Below, one piece after another: positions 11,430 through 23,022 of a stretch of 64,000 bases of DNA (the stretch's first letter is position 1; each line of letters begins with the position of its first letter). Source of the stretch: Viscum album (lineage: Eukaryota; Streptophyta; Magnoliopsida; Santalales; Viscaceae); the NCBI GenBank assembly GCA_963277665.1, contig OY728147.1:1268019424-1268083423 (forward strand). The letters run 5' to 3'. The position numbers and the translations under genes are program-made. The notes beneath the pieces were generated by a model. That model saw only the letters and a list, made by a program, of their open reading frames with translations, did no database searches and had not been told where the DNA came from.

Positions 11430-11822
11430 TATCATCACTATTAAGTGCACTAATAAATCTAATTTTTATCAGAACTTTTATAAGCACTGATAAAGGACTC
11501 CATTATTGGTGCTTATAAATGCACTGATAAAGTCTATCTATACCAGCACATTAAAAAAGAACTGATAAATCACACATTTATTGGTTCTAAATGAAATCAC
11601 TGATAAATGGGGTGTTTTATCAGTTCTTTGAAAAGAACAGATAAATAGTACCTTTATCATCACTTTTATATGTGATACTAAATCTCCCCTATATCAGTGC
11701 GTTTTTAGCACTGATAAAAGTCATGGAATTTTAACCACACTAAGGTCATCTTCGCTTCTCTAGAGTTGATAAAAGATGATTATAGCACTGCTAAAAGAAT
11801 GTTTTATATTTTTTTGTATATG
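11430..11822. repeat. CACTA right subterminal repeat cluster and eroded terminus
   Basis: Dense GCACTGATAAAG-type motifs in both orientations to about 11,800, mirroring 484-815, then the eroded terminus ending near 11,822. The next base begins readable copia integrase. Confidence 0.75.
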
Positions 11823-14190
11823 AAACATAAATTATATTCTTTGAAAATCTTTAAAAGTTTCAAAAGAAAAGCAGAAAAAGAATGTGAGTATTCTGTGAAG
11901 AATTTGTGAAAAGATAACGGTGGTGAATACAGAAGTGAAGAGTTTGAAGACTATATTGAGAAGAATGTAATTTGGAATGAGTATAGTTCCTCATATACTC
12001 CTCAACAAAATGGGGTTACTGAAAGAAGGAACACAAGCTTGGTGGAAATGGAAAGAACCCTGTTACTTGAACATGGACTTTCTCATTACTTTTGGAGGCA
12101 ATCCATGAGTACTGTTGTTTATATTCAGAACCGTTGTTTCTATAGGACTCAATCAGGTATGACTCCCTATGAATTTTTTATGGTAAAACTCCAAGTTTTA
12201 ATCACATGAGGGTTTTCAGGAGTCCATTCATTATAAAGAAGAAGGGTGGAAAATATGGAATGTTTGAGAAAAAAAGGTGAGGATGGAATCAATCTTGGAT
12301 ATGCTCTATAAGGAAGAGGATATAGATACTTCAAAAATGAAAAAAAAAATTCGATTCAGTTTATGTGAAAGTAATTGCGACGACATAATAAGATAAACAT
12401 GATCCAGTAGGCAAGGAAGTTTAGAAATTTGAAGAAAATAATTATGATAAGGATACATAAAATTGTACTCCTTAAGAAGAATATTTAGAGTTAGATATTT
12501 CAAGTGATGAAGATTATTCTCAAAAAAATAACCCTAGGTTGAGGAAACAAGTAGAATCTCAGAATATAATTGGTGATCAACATCAAAAGGTTCAAACTAG
12601 AATATCAACCAATGATATCACACATACTTCATTGTATTCAAAAATTAAACCGAATGATGTGAAAGAGGATTTTGAGCATCCTAAATGGGTTTAATCCATG
12701 AATTAAGAATTGAATCATATTGAAAAGAATAATACATGGGAACTCACACCTAATCCTAAAAGAAAAAACATCATTAGCACAAAATGGGTTTTTCAGAACA
12801 AGCTGAATGAAGAAGGCAAGGTTATAAGAAAAAAGAAGATTATTTTGAAAAGGGCATTCACAAATTGAGGGTATTTATTTTGATGAAACCTTTGATTGAG
12901 TGGATAAATTGGAAATAATTAGAATCTTTTTTTCTATTGCTGCAAAAAAAGAGGGTACAAGATCTTTCAAATGGCTGTTAAATCCACATTCCTAAATGGT
13001 GATCTTGAATAGGTGGTTTTATTTGAAAAAAATTATGGATTTTTTATTGGAAAAGATTAAAGCTATGTGTGTACATTAAAGAAGGAATTGTATGGGATAA
13101 AAAAATCTTTGATGGCATGATATTCCAAATTGGATACTTGATTAAGGAAGATGAATTTTAAGAAAGGTAGAATGGATAGAAATATGTATATTAGAGAAAG
13201 TCAATAGTATTTCCTCATTGTAATTGTTTATGTTGATGATATTATATTTGCTGGAAATGATGAGAGAATTTGTGAAAGATTTTCTGAAGAGATGAATAAG
13301 GTATTTAAAATTTCCATACTGGGGGAAATGAAATACTTTCTTGGTTTACAAGTCTTGAAAAAGTAGAAGTACATTTTTCTTTCCCAAGAAAAGTATGCTA
13401 AAGAAATTCTCAAGAGGTTTGACATGGAAAATTAAAAACCTATTTCAACATCTATTTCAATGGGAATGAAGTTTTCTAAAGATGGTTAAAGAATATAATT
13501 TGATCAGAAAGAGTATTGAAAGTTGATTGGAAGGATATTGAATTTGACTGCCTCAAGACCCGACATTGTTTATACTATTACCTTATGTGAAAGATTTCAA
13601 AGTGATCCAAAATAATCACATATTATTTCTATAAAAATAATTATAAAATACATAAAAGGAAAAATAGAATTCTGAATCATATATTGAAGCTCATATAGTA
13701 TTTATTTTTTTGAGTATTCAGATGCAGATTAGGTAGGAAATGTTGATGATAGAAGATCCAAATCTGGTGGAGTAATCTTTTTGGGAAAGAATTGTATTAG
13801 TTTTCATTCAAAGAAACAGAATTCAGTAACTCTCAGTACATATGAATCTAAGTATGTTGCTTCGACTCAATCTGCTACTCAACTCTTATGGATGAAAACT
13901 CAATTAGAATATATACTTGTTGAAGTGAAGTTACCGTTGATCTTGGCTTGAAAATAATTAAAGAACAATCAATATCACCACGAATCCTATCCAACATTAT
14001 TGTTAAAAACATATTGATATCAAATATAAATTCATTAAATATCATGTGGAGAATAATTAATTTAAGATGGAATATGTTTTTACATTGAAGCAAGTTGCTG
14101 ACATTTTCACAAAAACTTTATCGAAGGAATCATTTTCTAAATTGATGTTGAAAATGGGTGTCCAAACTCTTTCACTTCAAGGATGAGGTA
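11823..14190 (+). pseudogene. copia-1 pol, integrase C-terminus to RNase H
   Basis: Resumes the integrase interrupted at 483: KDNGGEYRSEEF (second catalytic Asp), YTPQQNGVTERRNTSL (catalytic Glu), then RT with WELTPNPKRKNIISTKWVFQ near 12,740, and the active site YVDD at 13,229-13,240 (intact). GEMKYFLGLQ follows at about 13,325. RNase H shows EYSDAD near 13,715, RRSKSGGVIFLGKNCISFHS near 13,750-13,810 and KQNSVTLSTYESKYVAS. The end, FSKLMLKMGVQTLSLQG, closes with a stop near 14,185. The copia domain order integrase-RT-RNase H is clear, but there are many stops and some frameshifts. Confidence 0.85.
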
Positions 14191-15850
14191 TGTGTTTTAC
14201 CCTGTATTTTCTTACCTTTGGATTAAATTTTCAAGGGGGATAATTTTATAGTTTCATAAATATTTTTCATAAAAGAGAGAGTTGTGGGTAAGCTGTGAAT
14301 TCAATATTGTTTTGTGAGTGAACTATTCTAACAGTTTGTTGGAGTGGTTTTAGGAAAGAAATTGTTTTTTATTCTAGGGAGGTTGAAGAAGAGATGAGGA
14401 ATAAAGATGAATATGTTTTCATAATCACTAATTTTGGATAGAATGTATTTTATATCAATTATTCTTATTTTCTACAATGAGTTAGCTCACATAGCCTTAT
14501 AATTATTAATATGAAATCCATTTCTTGAGGATACAAAGATTAGCGATTTATGAAACTTGGATAACAACAAAATATAAATGGGGAGATTTTTGGGGCCAAG
14601 ATGATGATTAAGGTGTTTTGTATTCAAGTGTTATGTTTTATTTTCAAGGATTTTTTTTGGAAATCACCTCAATTTGTTCATGGAGAAATTGTGTTGAGTA
14701 TTATTTTCAAAATAACCAGATCCATGTTTTCAAAAGAATCAGATCTATGTTATGAAAAGAATCAGAATAGTGTTTTCAAAATAATTGTACTCACTATAAA
14801 AGTCCATTGTAATGAGAATAATCTATTTTTAAATAAATAGGATTTTATTGGACTCAACTTAGGTTTAAAATGAAATTGAATACATATTTTTGGAAGTAAA
14901 TGTCATCAGATTCACTATGGAACTGATGTAAATGAAGTGGATGTTTTGAATTAGAGTCTCTATGACTATGATGAAATAATTATGATGATGATTTTATAAT
15001 TCTTATTTTAAACAAATCATAATATGAATTGATAACTTATGATACAATCTTGATGGAAGAGAGGGGGAGTGAAATAAAATGTGATGCTATTTTAAAATGT
15101 GGTGGCGTTTTAAAAAGTGGTGCTGATTGAAAAGGTTGTGCCAATTAAAAAATGGGGTGCCGATTAAAAATGTGGTTCTGATTGAAGATAATATGAAGAT
15201 TGAAAAGGTGGTTCTGATTGAAAGATATGATACCATTCATAAAGATATTGCACTCATATTTAATCATATCTGGGTGGTAGAGATAATGAAGTCATACCAA
15301 TTGTTTTTCAAAATAATCATGTCCGAGTGAAAGAGGTGGTACCGATTTACTGTAGCACCTGACTAATCCATCAGATAGGCCATTAAATTTTTGTACCCAA
15401 GATGATCGCACTCAAGTTCATAAAGGAAATGATCATATCTAGAAATGATCATACCCAAGCCAATTGTACTCAGAAAGATCGTAATCAACATTTCAATCAT
15501 ACTCATGCTGGAAGAGAAGAAAGTTTTGGTACCAATCAGAAAGGAATATAAGCCATTATTATCATACTCGAGTGAGAAGGAAAGAATGAATTTATAATTA
15601 ATATAAAGTTACAATACTTTCCAATTGAAGTCAGATGTTTCTAAATCCGATCCTTAATGAATTCAAAGTCATGAAGGTTGTCATGATTCAAGCACAAGTT
15701 TATGAATGAAGTGATGCTTTCAATTGGGTCAAGAGAAGAAGTTTATAAGATGATAAGAAATGTATTTATCTATTTCAAAAGAATTGAATTATTATTTTTA
15801 GATTATTTTTTTGAAGAAAATATATTTCAGAATTATTTTTCAAGGGGGAT
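14191..15850 (+). other. copia-1 long 3' region with two polypurine tracts and short repeats
   Basis: TTTCAAGGGGGATAAT near 14,233-14,248 and TTTCAAGGGGGATATT near 15,838-15,853 are two near-identical polypurine tracts ~1.6 kb apart; multiple tracts are known in Sireviruses. Between them, 15,080-15,235 holds degenerate ~20-bp units (GGTGCTGATTGAAAAGG type) and 15,390-15,560 repeats GATCATACCCAAG-like words. Open stretches such as 14,601-14,840 have no recognisable domain. Might be a remnant of a third ORF or an old part of the LTR. Confidence 0.45.
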
Positions 15851-17014
15851 ATTAACTTTCAAATACAAGATTTTGATTCAAACCATTCCTATGAATTATA
15901 TTGAGTAATCGGTTTGAAAAAATCAGACTCAGATGATTAGAACCATATACTACTCATCAATTTTAGTCTTAATAAAAATTGAAATTATAGTCTGGAGAAG
16001 AAGAGGTGAATATTCTAAATTTTTTGAGAATAATTTAGAAGCATTGACGAAGTCATAATTGCTTTGCAATTTTAAGGGAAATTCAGATTTGGGTGAATTT
16101 AGGTGAGTAGGAAAGATTTTCAGATTCCCTACTAAACCTATTTTGGGTCACCTATAAACAGAGAAAACTATATTATAATTTAATGATGATGAATTAATTT
16201 TCACTACAATAGAGATAGAAGCTCTAATTTTTAGAGAGAAGAATAAGTCTTTGTACTAATCTTTTATTGAAGAGGTTTTGATGGAGAAGAGAAATTTGTA
16301 TTCAGTTGATCATCATATAAGGCTGGATTAATCAACTTCAGGATTTCTGTATTGGGTTTTTCAGACTGAGGAAGAATCATACTGAGTTTTATCATACTCA
16401 AGTATTGAAGTTGTGTCGATTTATTTTTAATGATTGTATCAGAAAATTAGACTGGAATATTTTTTTTGGGAGAATCGTACTCAGAAGAATCAAACTGGGA
16501 AACTTATACCTAGAAAATCGGACTCAGTTTTCTATAATGAAGTCTAAGAGGTTATTACCTTTCTTCTAGGTAAGTAATTAAAGAATTTTATTTCAATTTA
16601 ATACATTTGTTAAATTGAAAATAAGCGCATGCAACATGATTTGTTACATAACAATTGTATTACCCTATTTTTTCTAAGAGAGTGCACACAAACTAGTGGG
16701 ATTGTTTTATAGTCCTACATGAGTGAAAGGGTTTATCCTACTCATTGTAATCTAAGGATTGTTTTCTAGTGGATTTTATAGTGCTAGATCATTTCCAAAC
16801 CATACCAAGGATGTATCTATTCTTATTAAATAGTGAAACTTTTAAATATTTGTGTTCTTGTGGATGTGTGTTGTATTTTTTTCAGTAGGGAGTTTAAATC
16901 TCTAACATGATGTAAAGGTTGTTTCAATTGAAAATAAAAATAAAAGAAAAATAGTATCACTGATTCGCCCCCTCCCCCTCTCAGTGATACAATTACTCTG
17001 ACTAGGAACTTTCA
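15851..17014 (+). repeat. Probable copia-1 3' LTR
   Basis: Follows the second polypurine tract. The end near 16,965-17,014 has CGCCCCCTCCCCCTCTCAG and then GATACAATTAC, the C-rich stretch typical of Ty1/copia LTR 3' ends. Its partner lies left of the window, so both borders are estimates. Inside, words such as GAATCGTACTCAG recur near 16,370-16,530. Confidence 0.5.
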
Positions 17015-17449
17015 AAAAGTGGATCATTTCTATGTCTATAAAAAAATGTAGATAACTTATAAAATAAATATATTTTACCTGTAATAATCCCTAGAGCCTC
17101 TTGGTCATTGGCCTCCATGACTTGAAACTGCCCTCACCCCTATCGACTAGCTCTTTAAGCCTAGCAGGGACTAGTTGGGGTGGTGGTATCAACAAGTCAA
17201 ACCATATTCCACCTTCAGCTACCCTTACTAATCCTCTATGATGTCCATCACCCTAAAAAACTCCTAGATCCTAACATTACATCTTCCTAGATATATTATC
17301 CACTTTATCTCAATCAAGTATATGGTGGGTCAGAAAATCTCATGCAAGATATCCTCATCCATCATAAGAGTTTCACTACCTCTCCCTAGGATAACTAAAA
17401 CCATATTAAGATACATGAACCACACATCCTCTATCCTAATAATTCTTCC

Positions 17450-17960
17450 TAAAATGTATCACACATCATGATCCCTATGTCTATTTTTAGCTACCTGCTA
17501 CCTAAGTCTCATCCCACATGTTCCCAACGCTGGCACCGACTACCGATGTTTGCTTGGCCTAAAATATCTCTATAACCAAAGCATGATCTGACACACCAAA
17601 ATAGGTTGGAATGCATAGAGGTATCACATTGTCCTAAATTTATATGAATATACCTTGATTAAAGGTCCATGCCTAAAATAATGGATCCCAAACCATATAC
17701 ATCGAGTATCCTAAGAGGTAGTTAAACCTCAGTGAATACTCATCCACAATCATGCTACCCTGCCGTAGCTGAAAAAGCCCATGGATGTTCACTTATTTTA
17801 TCATAGATGGAGAGTAATACTCTTTTAAGGGACACTAAAACTATATCCATGAAAGATCCACCTAATCATATTTTAAAACCACAAGGATCCTTCAACACAC
17901 TTTGATTCCATGAGTAAGGCTCACTTCCATGACCACCATTTGGATTGTAAGTGTCCAGAC
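17450..17960 (-). pseudogene. Gypsy gag fragment
   Basis: - strand reading gives FQLRQGSMIVDEYSLRFNYL near 17,730-17,790, matching the common gag pattern (LxxLxQGxMxVxEYxxxFxxL). Further on, DNVIPLCIPTYFGVSDHALV near 17,570-17,630 fits the later gag helix that usually reads like YAEVVDRALVIE. Frame changes and stops interrupt it, and no zinc knuckle was recognised. Gag would form the particle. Confidence 0.5.
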
Positions 17961-18654
17961 AAGATGAATGACTGATGTAACTGCCCATAAAAAATTCTCA
18001 GATTCCTAGGGGTCTGACTCACCGAAAAAACTAAGGTTTCACTAACACTAAAACTCTTAAATAACTCTAACCTTGAACAAATCATTTTCTAATACTTCTA
18101 ATACTATCTACTACTTGATGAGTGGAGGTATGGTTAAAAAATCACCCGGAGGCACTATCTCTTGAACATATCCCTATATCAAAGCCTCATCATTAAGGGG
18201 ATCATCCTCAGGATCCAAATTCTAAATCCCAGTTGGAAACCATCATATATACAACCTGAAATAGAAAATATATACCATGCTTAATGAGTATATATGGGGA
18301 GGTTAATTGAAATAGACATAGAGACACAACCAATTTTTAAATGATGCATATACCCTTGTTTTCCCTACAACCAGTTCCTACATATACGAAGTCAAAAAGT
18401 AGGTGGTTAGAGTCTTGGTGGATGGATAATACACTCTGATAATACTCCATCATGAACCAAACCACCAAGGCACACTTGGACAATGATAAGATGAGTGTAA
18501 CTACCCAAATCCAACCTCCAATAGGCCAGGGGATAGAGACCAGTGCTGGGTAGGAATATCACTCACATGGGAGGACTTAGCCTAAGGTACCTATATGCAC
18601 ACACACATCTCCAATCCCATTCAATGATGAAATGTGAAAAAATAATTGATACCA

Positions 18655-18691
18655 AATAAATAAATATATATATATATATATATATATATCT
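18655..18691. repeat. (TA)n microsatellite
   Basis: AAATAAATAAATA followed by about 13 uninterrupted TA dinucleotides. Confidence 0.9.
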
Positions 18692-19499
18692 AAATCCCAT
18701 AATCAGAGTATGATAAATAATACTAGAAAGCATACAGGTCCAAATACCAGACCATCAAAAAATGTAAAGACCAACCCATTTGAAAGAGGGGACTACGGTC
18801 AAATGTGAATCCTGGTAAAAATGACATTCCATAAATCCTAATCTAAGATCCATATTATCCTGGTACACCTAGAACCACATTGAACAAATGATCATCTTCA
18901 TAAGACACAATATGAGTGGGAAGAGCCTATGCAAGGGTGAGTATAAAAATACCCAATAAGACACCCCAAAATAACTAAGCATAAAGTATCAAGATAATAA
19001 TAATCTCATCACTAGGATATGTCACCCATAATACGAGGAATAAAATAAAACATCCAAATATACTCACGATAGAAACTAAGTCTCAAGGTAAGGTCACGAT
19101 AGTATTTATAGCCTAAGATTCTTCTCGAGAGTCCATAACAAAAATCACCTGGGAGAACTCACTATGTGAGTCTAACTTCACTAATGGCATCCATCCAAGA
19201 TGAATTTTTCATTGGGTATCTCTATAAGGAAGTACATGATGTAAGTTATAAGATACTAATACACAAATGTGGGATCACTTCTAGGGCCATGGGTTATACC
19301 AACAACCCAATCTGGATTAACCCTCTGGATAAGGGATTGATGCCTGCATAAAGTTGGTGATGCTGATTAAGAGAACCCCACTCAGGACTAAAGATGATAG
19401 AGGATTCCAACCTAACCTAATTTTGGAATTTCAATAACTCTCTCTAAAAATAATCCCTTAGATAGGATCACATTCCTTTACTCTAGATGTACTTCCTAT

Positions 19500-20831
19500 T
19501 GAGTCAAAATTTATACTTTCTAATTTTCTTTTCCTTAGTTTTTAAAGTCATAAAAACTTTAACACTTTCTTTAAACTCCATTTTACTAAATTTAAATGTT
19601 CAAATTGTTTTAGACTTTTTTTAGAAAGAATAATTTTCTTTAGAACATTGAAATTATTCTAATATAAAACAAAGATAACCTTTTTATTCTTCAATCCGAT
19701 TCATCGTACTGACTCAACTTCTGGTACATTAGACAGACTAATGTATTTTATATTGGATAGACTAGTGTCATGTCTATCGTACTGATCGAAGTCATATCCA
19801 TTGAATTGAAAATATTTTTTATCCAATGGAATGACCATATATCAAATAATCATATTGAAAACAATATATAACTATGAAGGTTTATAATTGGAGTATTTTG
19901 AATTATTTTTATCATATGTAATTCATTATATAATTATAATGATCCTAATCAAATGACATTAGATAGATTTTTTTGCTAATATTTCAAGTGAAAAACATAT
20001 GAGACCATTGTAAACAACTCTTAGAATCATGGAAAATATGACTGTTTAAGGAATTCCTTTAAATAAGAGTTCATTTGAGCAACTGGGATCTAATGTATTT
20101 GCAACTCAATAGGTCTGAGATTTTTCTCTTCCTGAACATTTCATCCTTACACTTTATAATTTTTAGAGAGTTTTAGTTATAAGGAATCCATGCAAGGATT
20201 GTAAATCCCATAGAATATTTTTTATTTTGTATTCTCTTGTTCCAATCAAGGTTTATATCAAGTGATTCTGGGGATAAGAAGAAAGGTGTTCCTGATCCAT
20301 CAGATTGAGGGTTTTCAGGGCTAGGAAGATAGATCTAACACTGATAATCATATCAAGGGATTTAAGGGGATTGAAAGATAGAGCCATTCTGATCATCTTA
20401 TCAAGGTATTTCCTAGTGTGGAAAGACAAAACATTACAGTTTGGTTTAAAACTATGGATATCTTAATTATAGATTTTTAAATTCTTTATCTATTAATATT
20501 AAAGAGTATAATTACTTTTATAAGTCTTGTAAGTCATTATTACTTTATTATAATATTTCTTACTACTTGTTTCTACAAGTTTACAATACATTTTTCATTT
20601 ATATTATAATTTTTTTAGTAATATTTATAATAATTGTTTTTATGTCTATGATCCCAATTAACATAACTATTTTATCAGACATTTTTTGGATCTAATATAC
20701 ACAATCTGATCATCGTATGATATTTGATTCTAATCTTTTTAACTAAAGTGGTTTTGGGTTTTGTGTCAGTTTAAAAATTTAAACTATAATTCACCCTTGT
20801 TGTATCCATAATATACTATTATAATCCAACA
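19500..20831 (+). repeat. Sirevirus 5' LTR
   Basis: Begins TGAGTC and ends CCAACA just before the primer-binding site; 1,332 bp. Aligns along its length with 60,735-62,077, with many substitutions and small indels. Contains words such as TCGTACTGACTCAACTTCTG near 19,706-19,730. A clear TATA box was not picked out. Confidence 0.85.
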
Positions 20832-20832
20832 A

Positions 20833-20844
20833 TTGGTATCAGAG
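20833..20844 (+). other. Sirevirus primer-binding site
   Basis: TTGGTATCAGAG one base after the LTR end, complementary to the 3' end of initiator Met tRNA, the usual primer of plant copia elements. Confidence 0.9.
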
Positions 20845-20980
20845 GTAATTATACTACTATACTTGTTATGTTTTCACTTTTTTTATATGATTAAAGTTTT
20901 TAAGTTTTTATAATCTTATTGTTTATAAACTGTTGTTATACAAATGTGTATTGTAGATAATAGTTTTTATTTTCCTTAAT

Positions 20981-21244
20981 ATGGAAGGATTAAATTTTGG
21001 TACCCTTGAGAATATAAATCCTAGAAGACCAACTATTTTTGATGGTTCTAATTATGAATACTGGAGAGATAGAATGAAGATTTTTGTTATCAATACTGGA
21101 TTTGATAATTTTGTTATGTTAACTGGAAACTATAATATTCATCATAAAGATGTTACTAATTTTATGAAATCAAAAAAGTTATAATATCATTCAAATTATA
21201 GAGTAAGTAATACCTTATAATGTTCTATGATAAGAAACATCTCG
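20981..21244 (+). pseudogene. Sirevirus gag, N-terminal part
   Basis: Begins MEGLNFGTLENINPRRPTIF, then DGSNYEYWRDRMKIF, the start of copia gag (DUF4219/UBN2 type). Start chosen because it is the first ATG after the primer site in this frame. Stops appear from 21,182. At 21,245 the Athila-like LTR begins, and gag continues at 34,129. Gag forms the virus-like particle. Confidence 0.8.
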
Positions 21245-23003
21245 ATTCACGCTCAAATTTACCCAAGAGAAAGGTAGAACGGTCTTTGTAGTTTATCTTG
21301 GGTTTTCGAATCCCCAGAGACCTAAGAAGTAACCTATAGACACATACATTCTATGGACTGTTTTTGGCTATTGAGTGGCCAACTTTGGGTTTATTTTAGA
21401 AGGGTTTAAGGATATATAACAGATTTAAGTGAATTCAAATTATGATAAGGGTTGATCCAAGGTTATTACAAGGGGTGTATTGGATGTATTCTTTTTCTTG
21501 TAAAAATATTTCAATTTCTTATATTTGAGATGGATACATTTAAGGAGATCAAACAAAACCACCACTTACTGGTTTAATTCCTACACACCCTAATACTAAT
21601 CACCTATACACTTGAAGGATCAAAGTTTTGATCACTCTAAGGTAAAGGTTATTATTAGCACTTGAAATGTGTGACCTTAAATTCAATAAGGATGAAGAAG
21701 TTTTAAAGTCATCAAATAAAAATATCATTTAAAAGAAGTGATTATCCATTAATGGAGTGAGAAATAACATCCAATACAACCCCTTTCTACTCCCTTGGAT
21801 CAACCCATAAGTGTGTTATCCCTCCATCGATCCCATGGTTTCAATGGAAGCATAAAGTAGACTCATGAGGAAGGAATTGGAGAAGTAAAAAAGAAACAAT
21901 AAAAAAAACAATCACTCCACCATTGTGTGATAATCTCACAAGGTTTGGTATGAACAAGTTCACAACTTGAGGCAACAGTATAAAAGTGATAATAATAATA
22001 ATATAAAAAGATAATATGAAGAACTTTTATAAATAAACTAAGTTAATTCAAGGAACTTACAATTGAAGGAATGTGGTTACAACATCAAATTGGCATCATA
22101 ACATTAAAACGAAACAATGCTCAAAGATAAAAAACTCCTCCATCACCACTACCTTAAATAGGAATTTTGGGAGCCTTGGGTCGAGCCTCAAATATTACAA
22201 AGCATCCCACTTGATTATGGTAGGCCATAGGTGGGTGGAAAGTTGAGGGAGAGTTGATTTTTCCACCCTTGGCCTGAGGTGGCAGCCAACTTTCATCCAC
22301 CGAACAGACGCACATGTAAGACCTTATAGATGACCGGATTAGAGTGGGACATAGAAGATGAAGATGGATCCTCAGATTTATCCTAACATCCTGTTAAATT
22401 TGGGCCCATTTAGAGTATTTTATTCCAAGATATGATTATATTGGTAGGATTTTGTTCTGGGCCGCAGAATCTGGACTAGAATTTTATCTCTAAATTGGGC
22501 CTCCTTAATGACCACCATGGACGCAGAATTAACAGTGGATCCTCAATTATTATTTGTTCCTCTATATGTCTTCTAGAATCACACGAAATTTGGGATTAAT
22601 TGGGTTTGTAATGTGGGTCCCACATTCTCATCAATGAGCTGGTGTCCAATCTACCTTCTCTAGAATTGCTTCCTTTCATCATAAAATATCCCCATCTTCT
22701 TCCATGAATTATCCATTGATCTCTGAATGAAACATGTTCATATTGAATTGTAGATCAATTTACCAAAATATAAAATTAAAATATGGATAATTAAATTCCT
22801 TAAAATCAGATGAATCATTGGGTACTTTAAATGATGTTAAAAAATGTACGACATAATAGTGCATTTTAAGAAAGAATTACAATCATAATGTGAAATGATG
22901 TTAAAAGTGTAAAATGCACTAAAATGGTGTTTATGAATAATAAATAATATGAATATTATATATATTAACAATGAATATTAGCCTCATTTAGTGGCTAATC
23001 ACA
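21245..23003 (-). repeat. Athila-like 3' LTR
   Basis: On the - strand begins TGTGATTAGCCACTAAATGAG-like at 23,003 and ends GTGAAT at 21,245. Aligns with 32,371-34,128 throughout with scattered substitutions. Confidence 0.85.
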
Positions 23004-23022
23004 CCCCAACTTTAGTTTTTCT
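23004..23022 (-). other. Athila-like polypurine tract
   Basis: - strand AAACTAAAGTTGGGG directly before the LTR start TGTGATTAG; primes plus-strand synthesis. Confidence 0.7.

Larger units (their letters stand above)
484..11822 (+). mobile_element. CACTA (En/Spm-like) DNA transposon, inserted in copia-1 integrase
   Basis: The left end reads CACTACAACAAAA, a standard CACTA terminus. The right end is eroded: 11,790-11,822 ends in TTTTTTTGTATATG, a damaged version of the expected inverted terminus. Both ends are packed with a short repeat (GCACTGATAAAG and its complement), as usual for CACTA subterminal regions. The copia integrase reads into the left end and out of the right end, which fixes the borders to within a few bases. 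The 3-bp target duplication is not clear (ATG at 480-482 and 11,820-11,822 is a candidate). No DDE transposase (TNP2-like) was recognised, so this copy was probably non-autonomous or has lost that gene. Confidence 0.85.
17015..19499 (-). mobile_element. Decayed gypsy remnant
   Basis: Between the copia-1 LTR and the Sirevirus LTR. A gag-like stretch is readable on the - strand at about 17,450-17,960; no protease or RT was found. TTGATACCAA near 18,638 (TTGGTATCAA on the - strand) might be a primer-binding site, so 18,650-19,499 may be 5' LTR. Heavily mutated; the assignment rests on gag alone. Confidence 0.4.
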
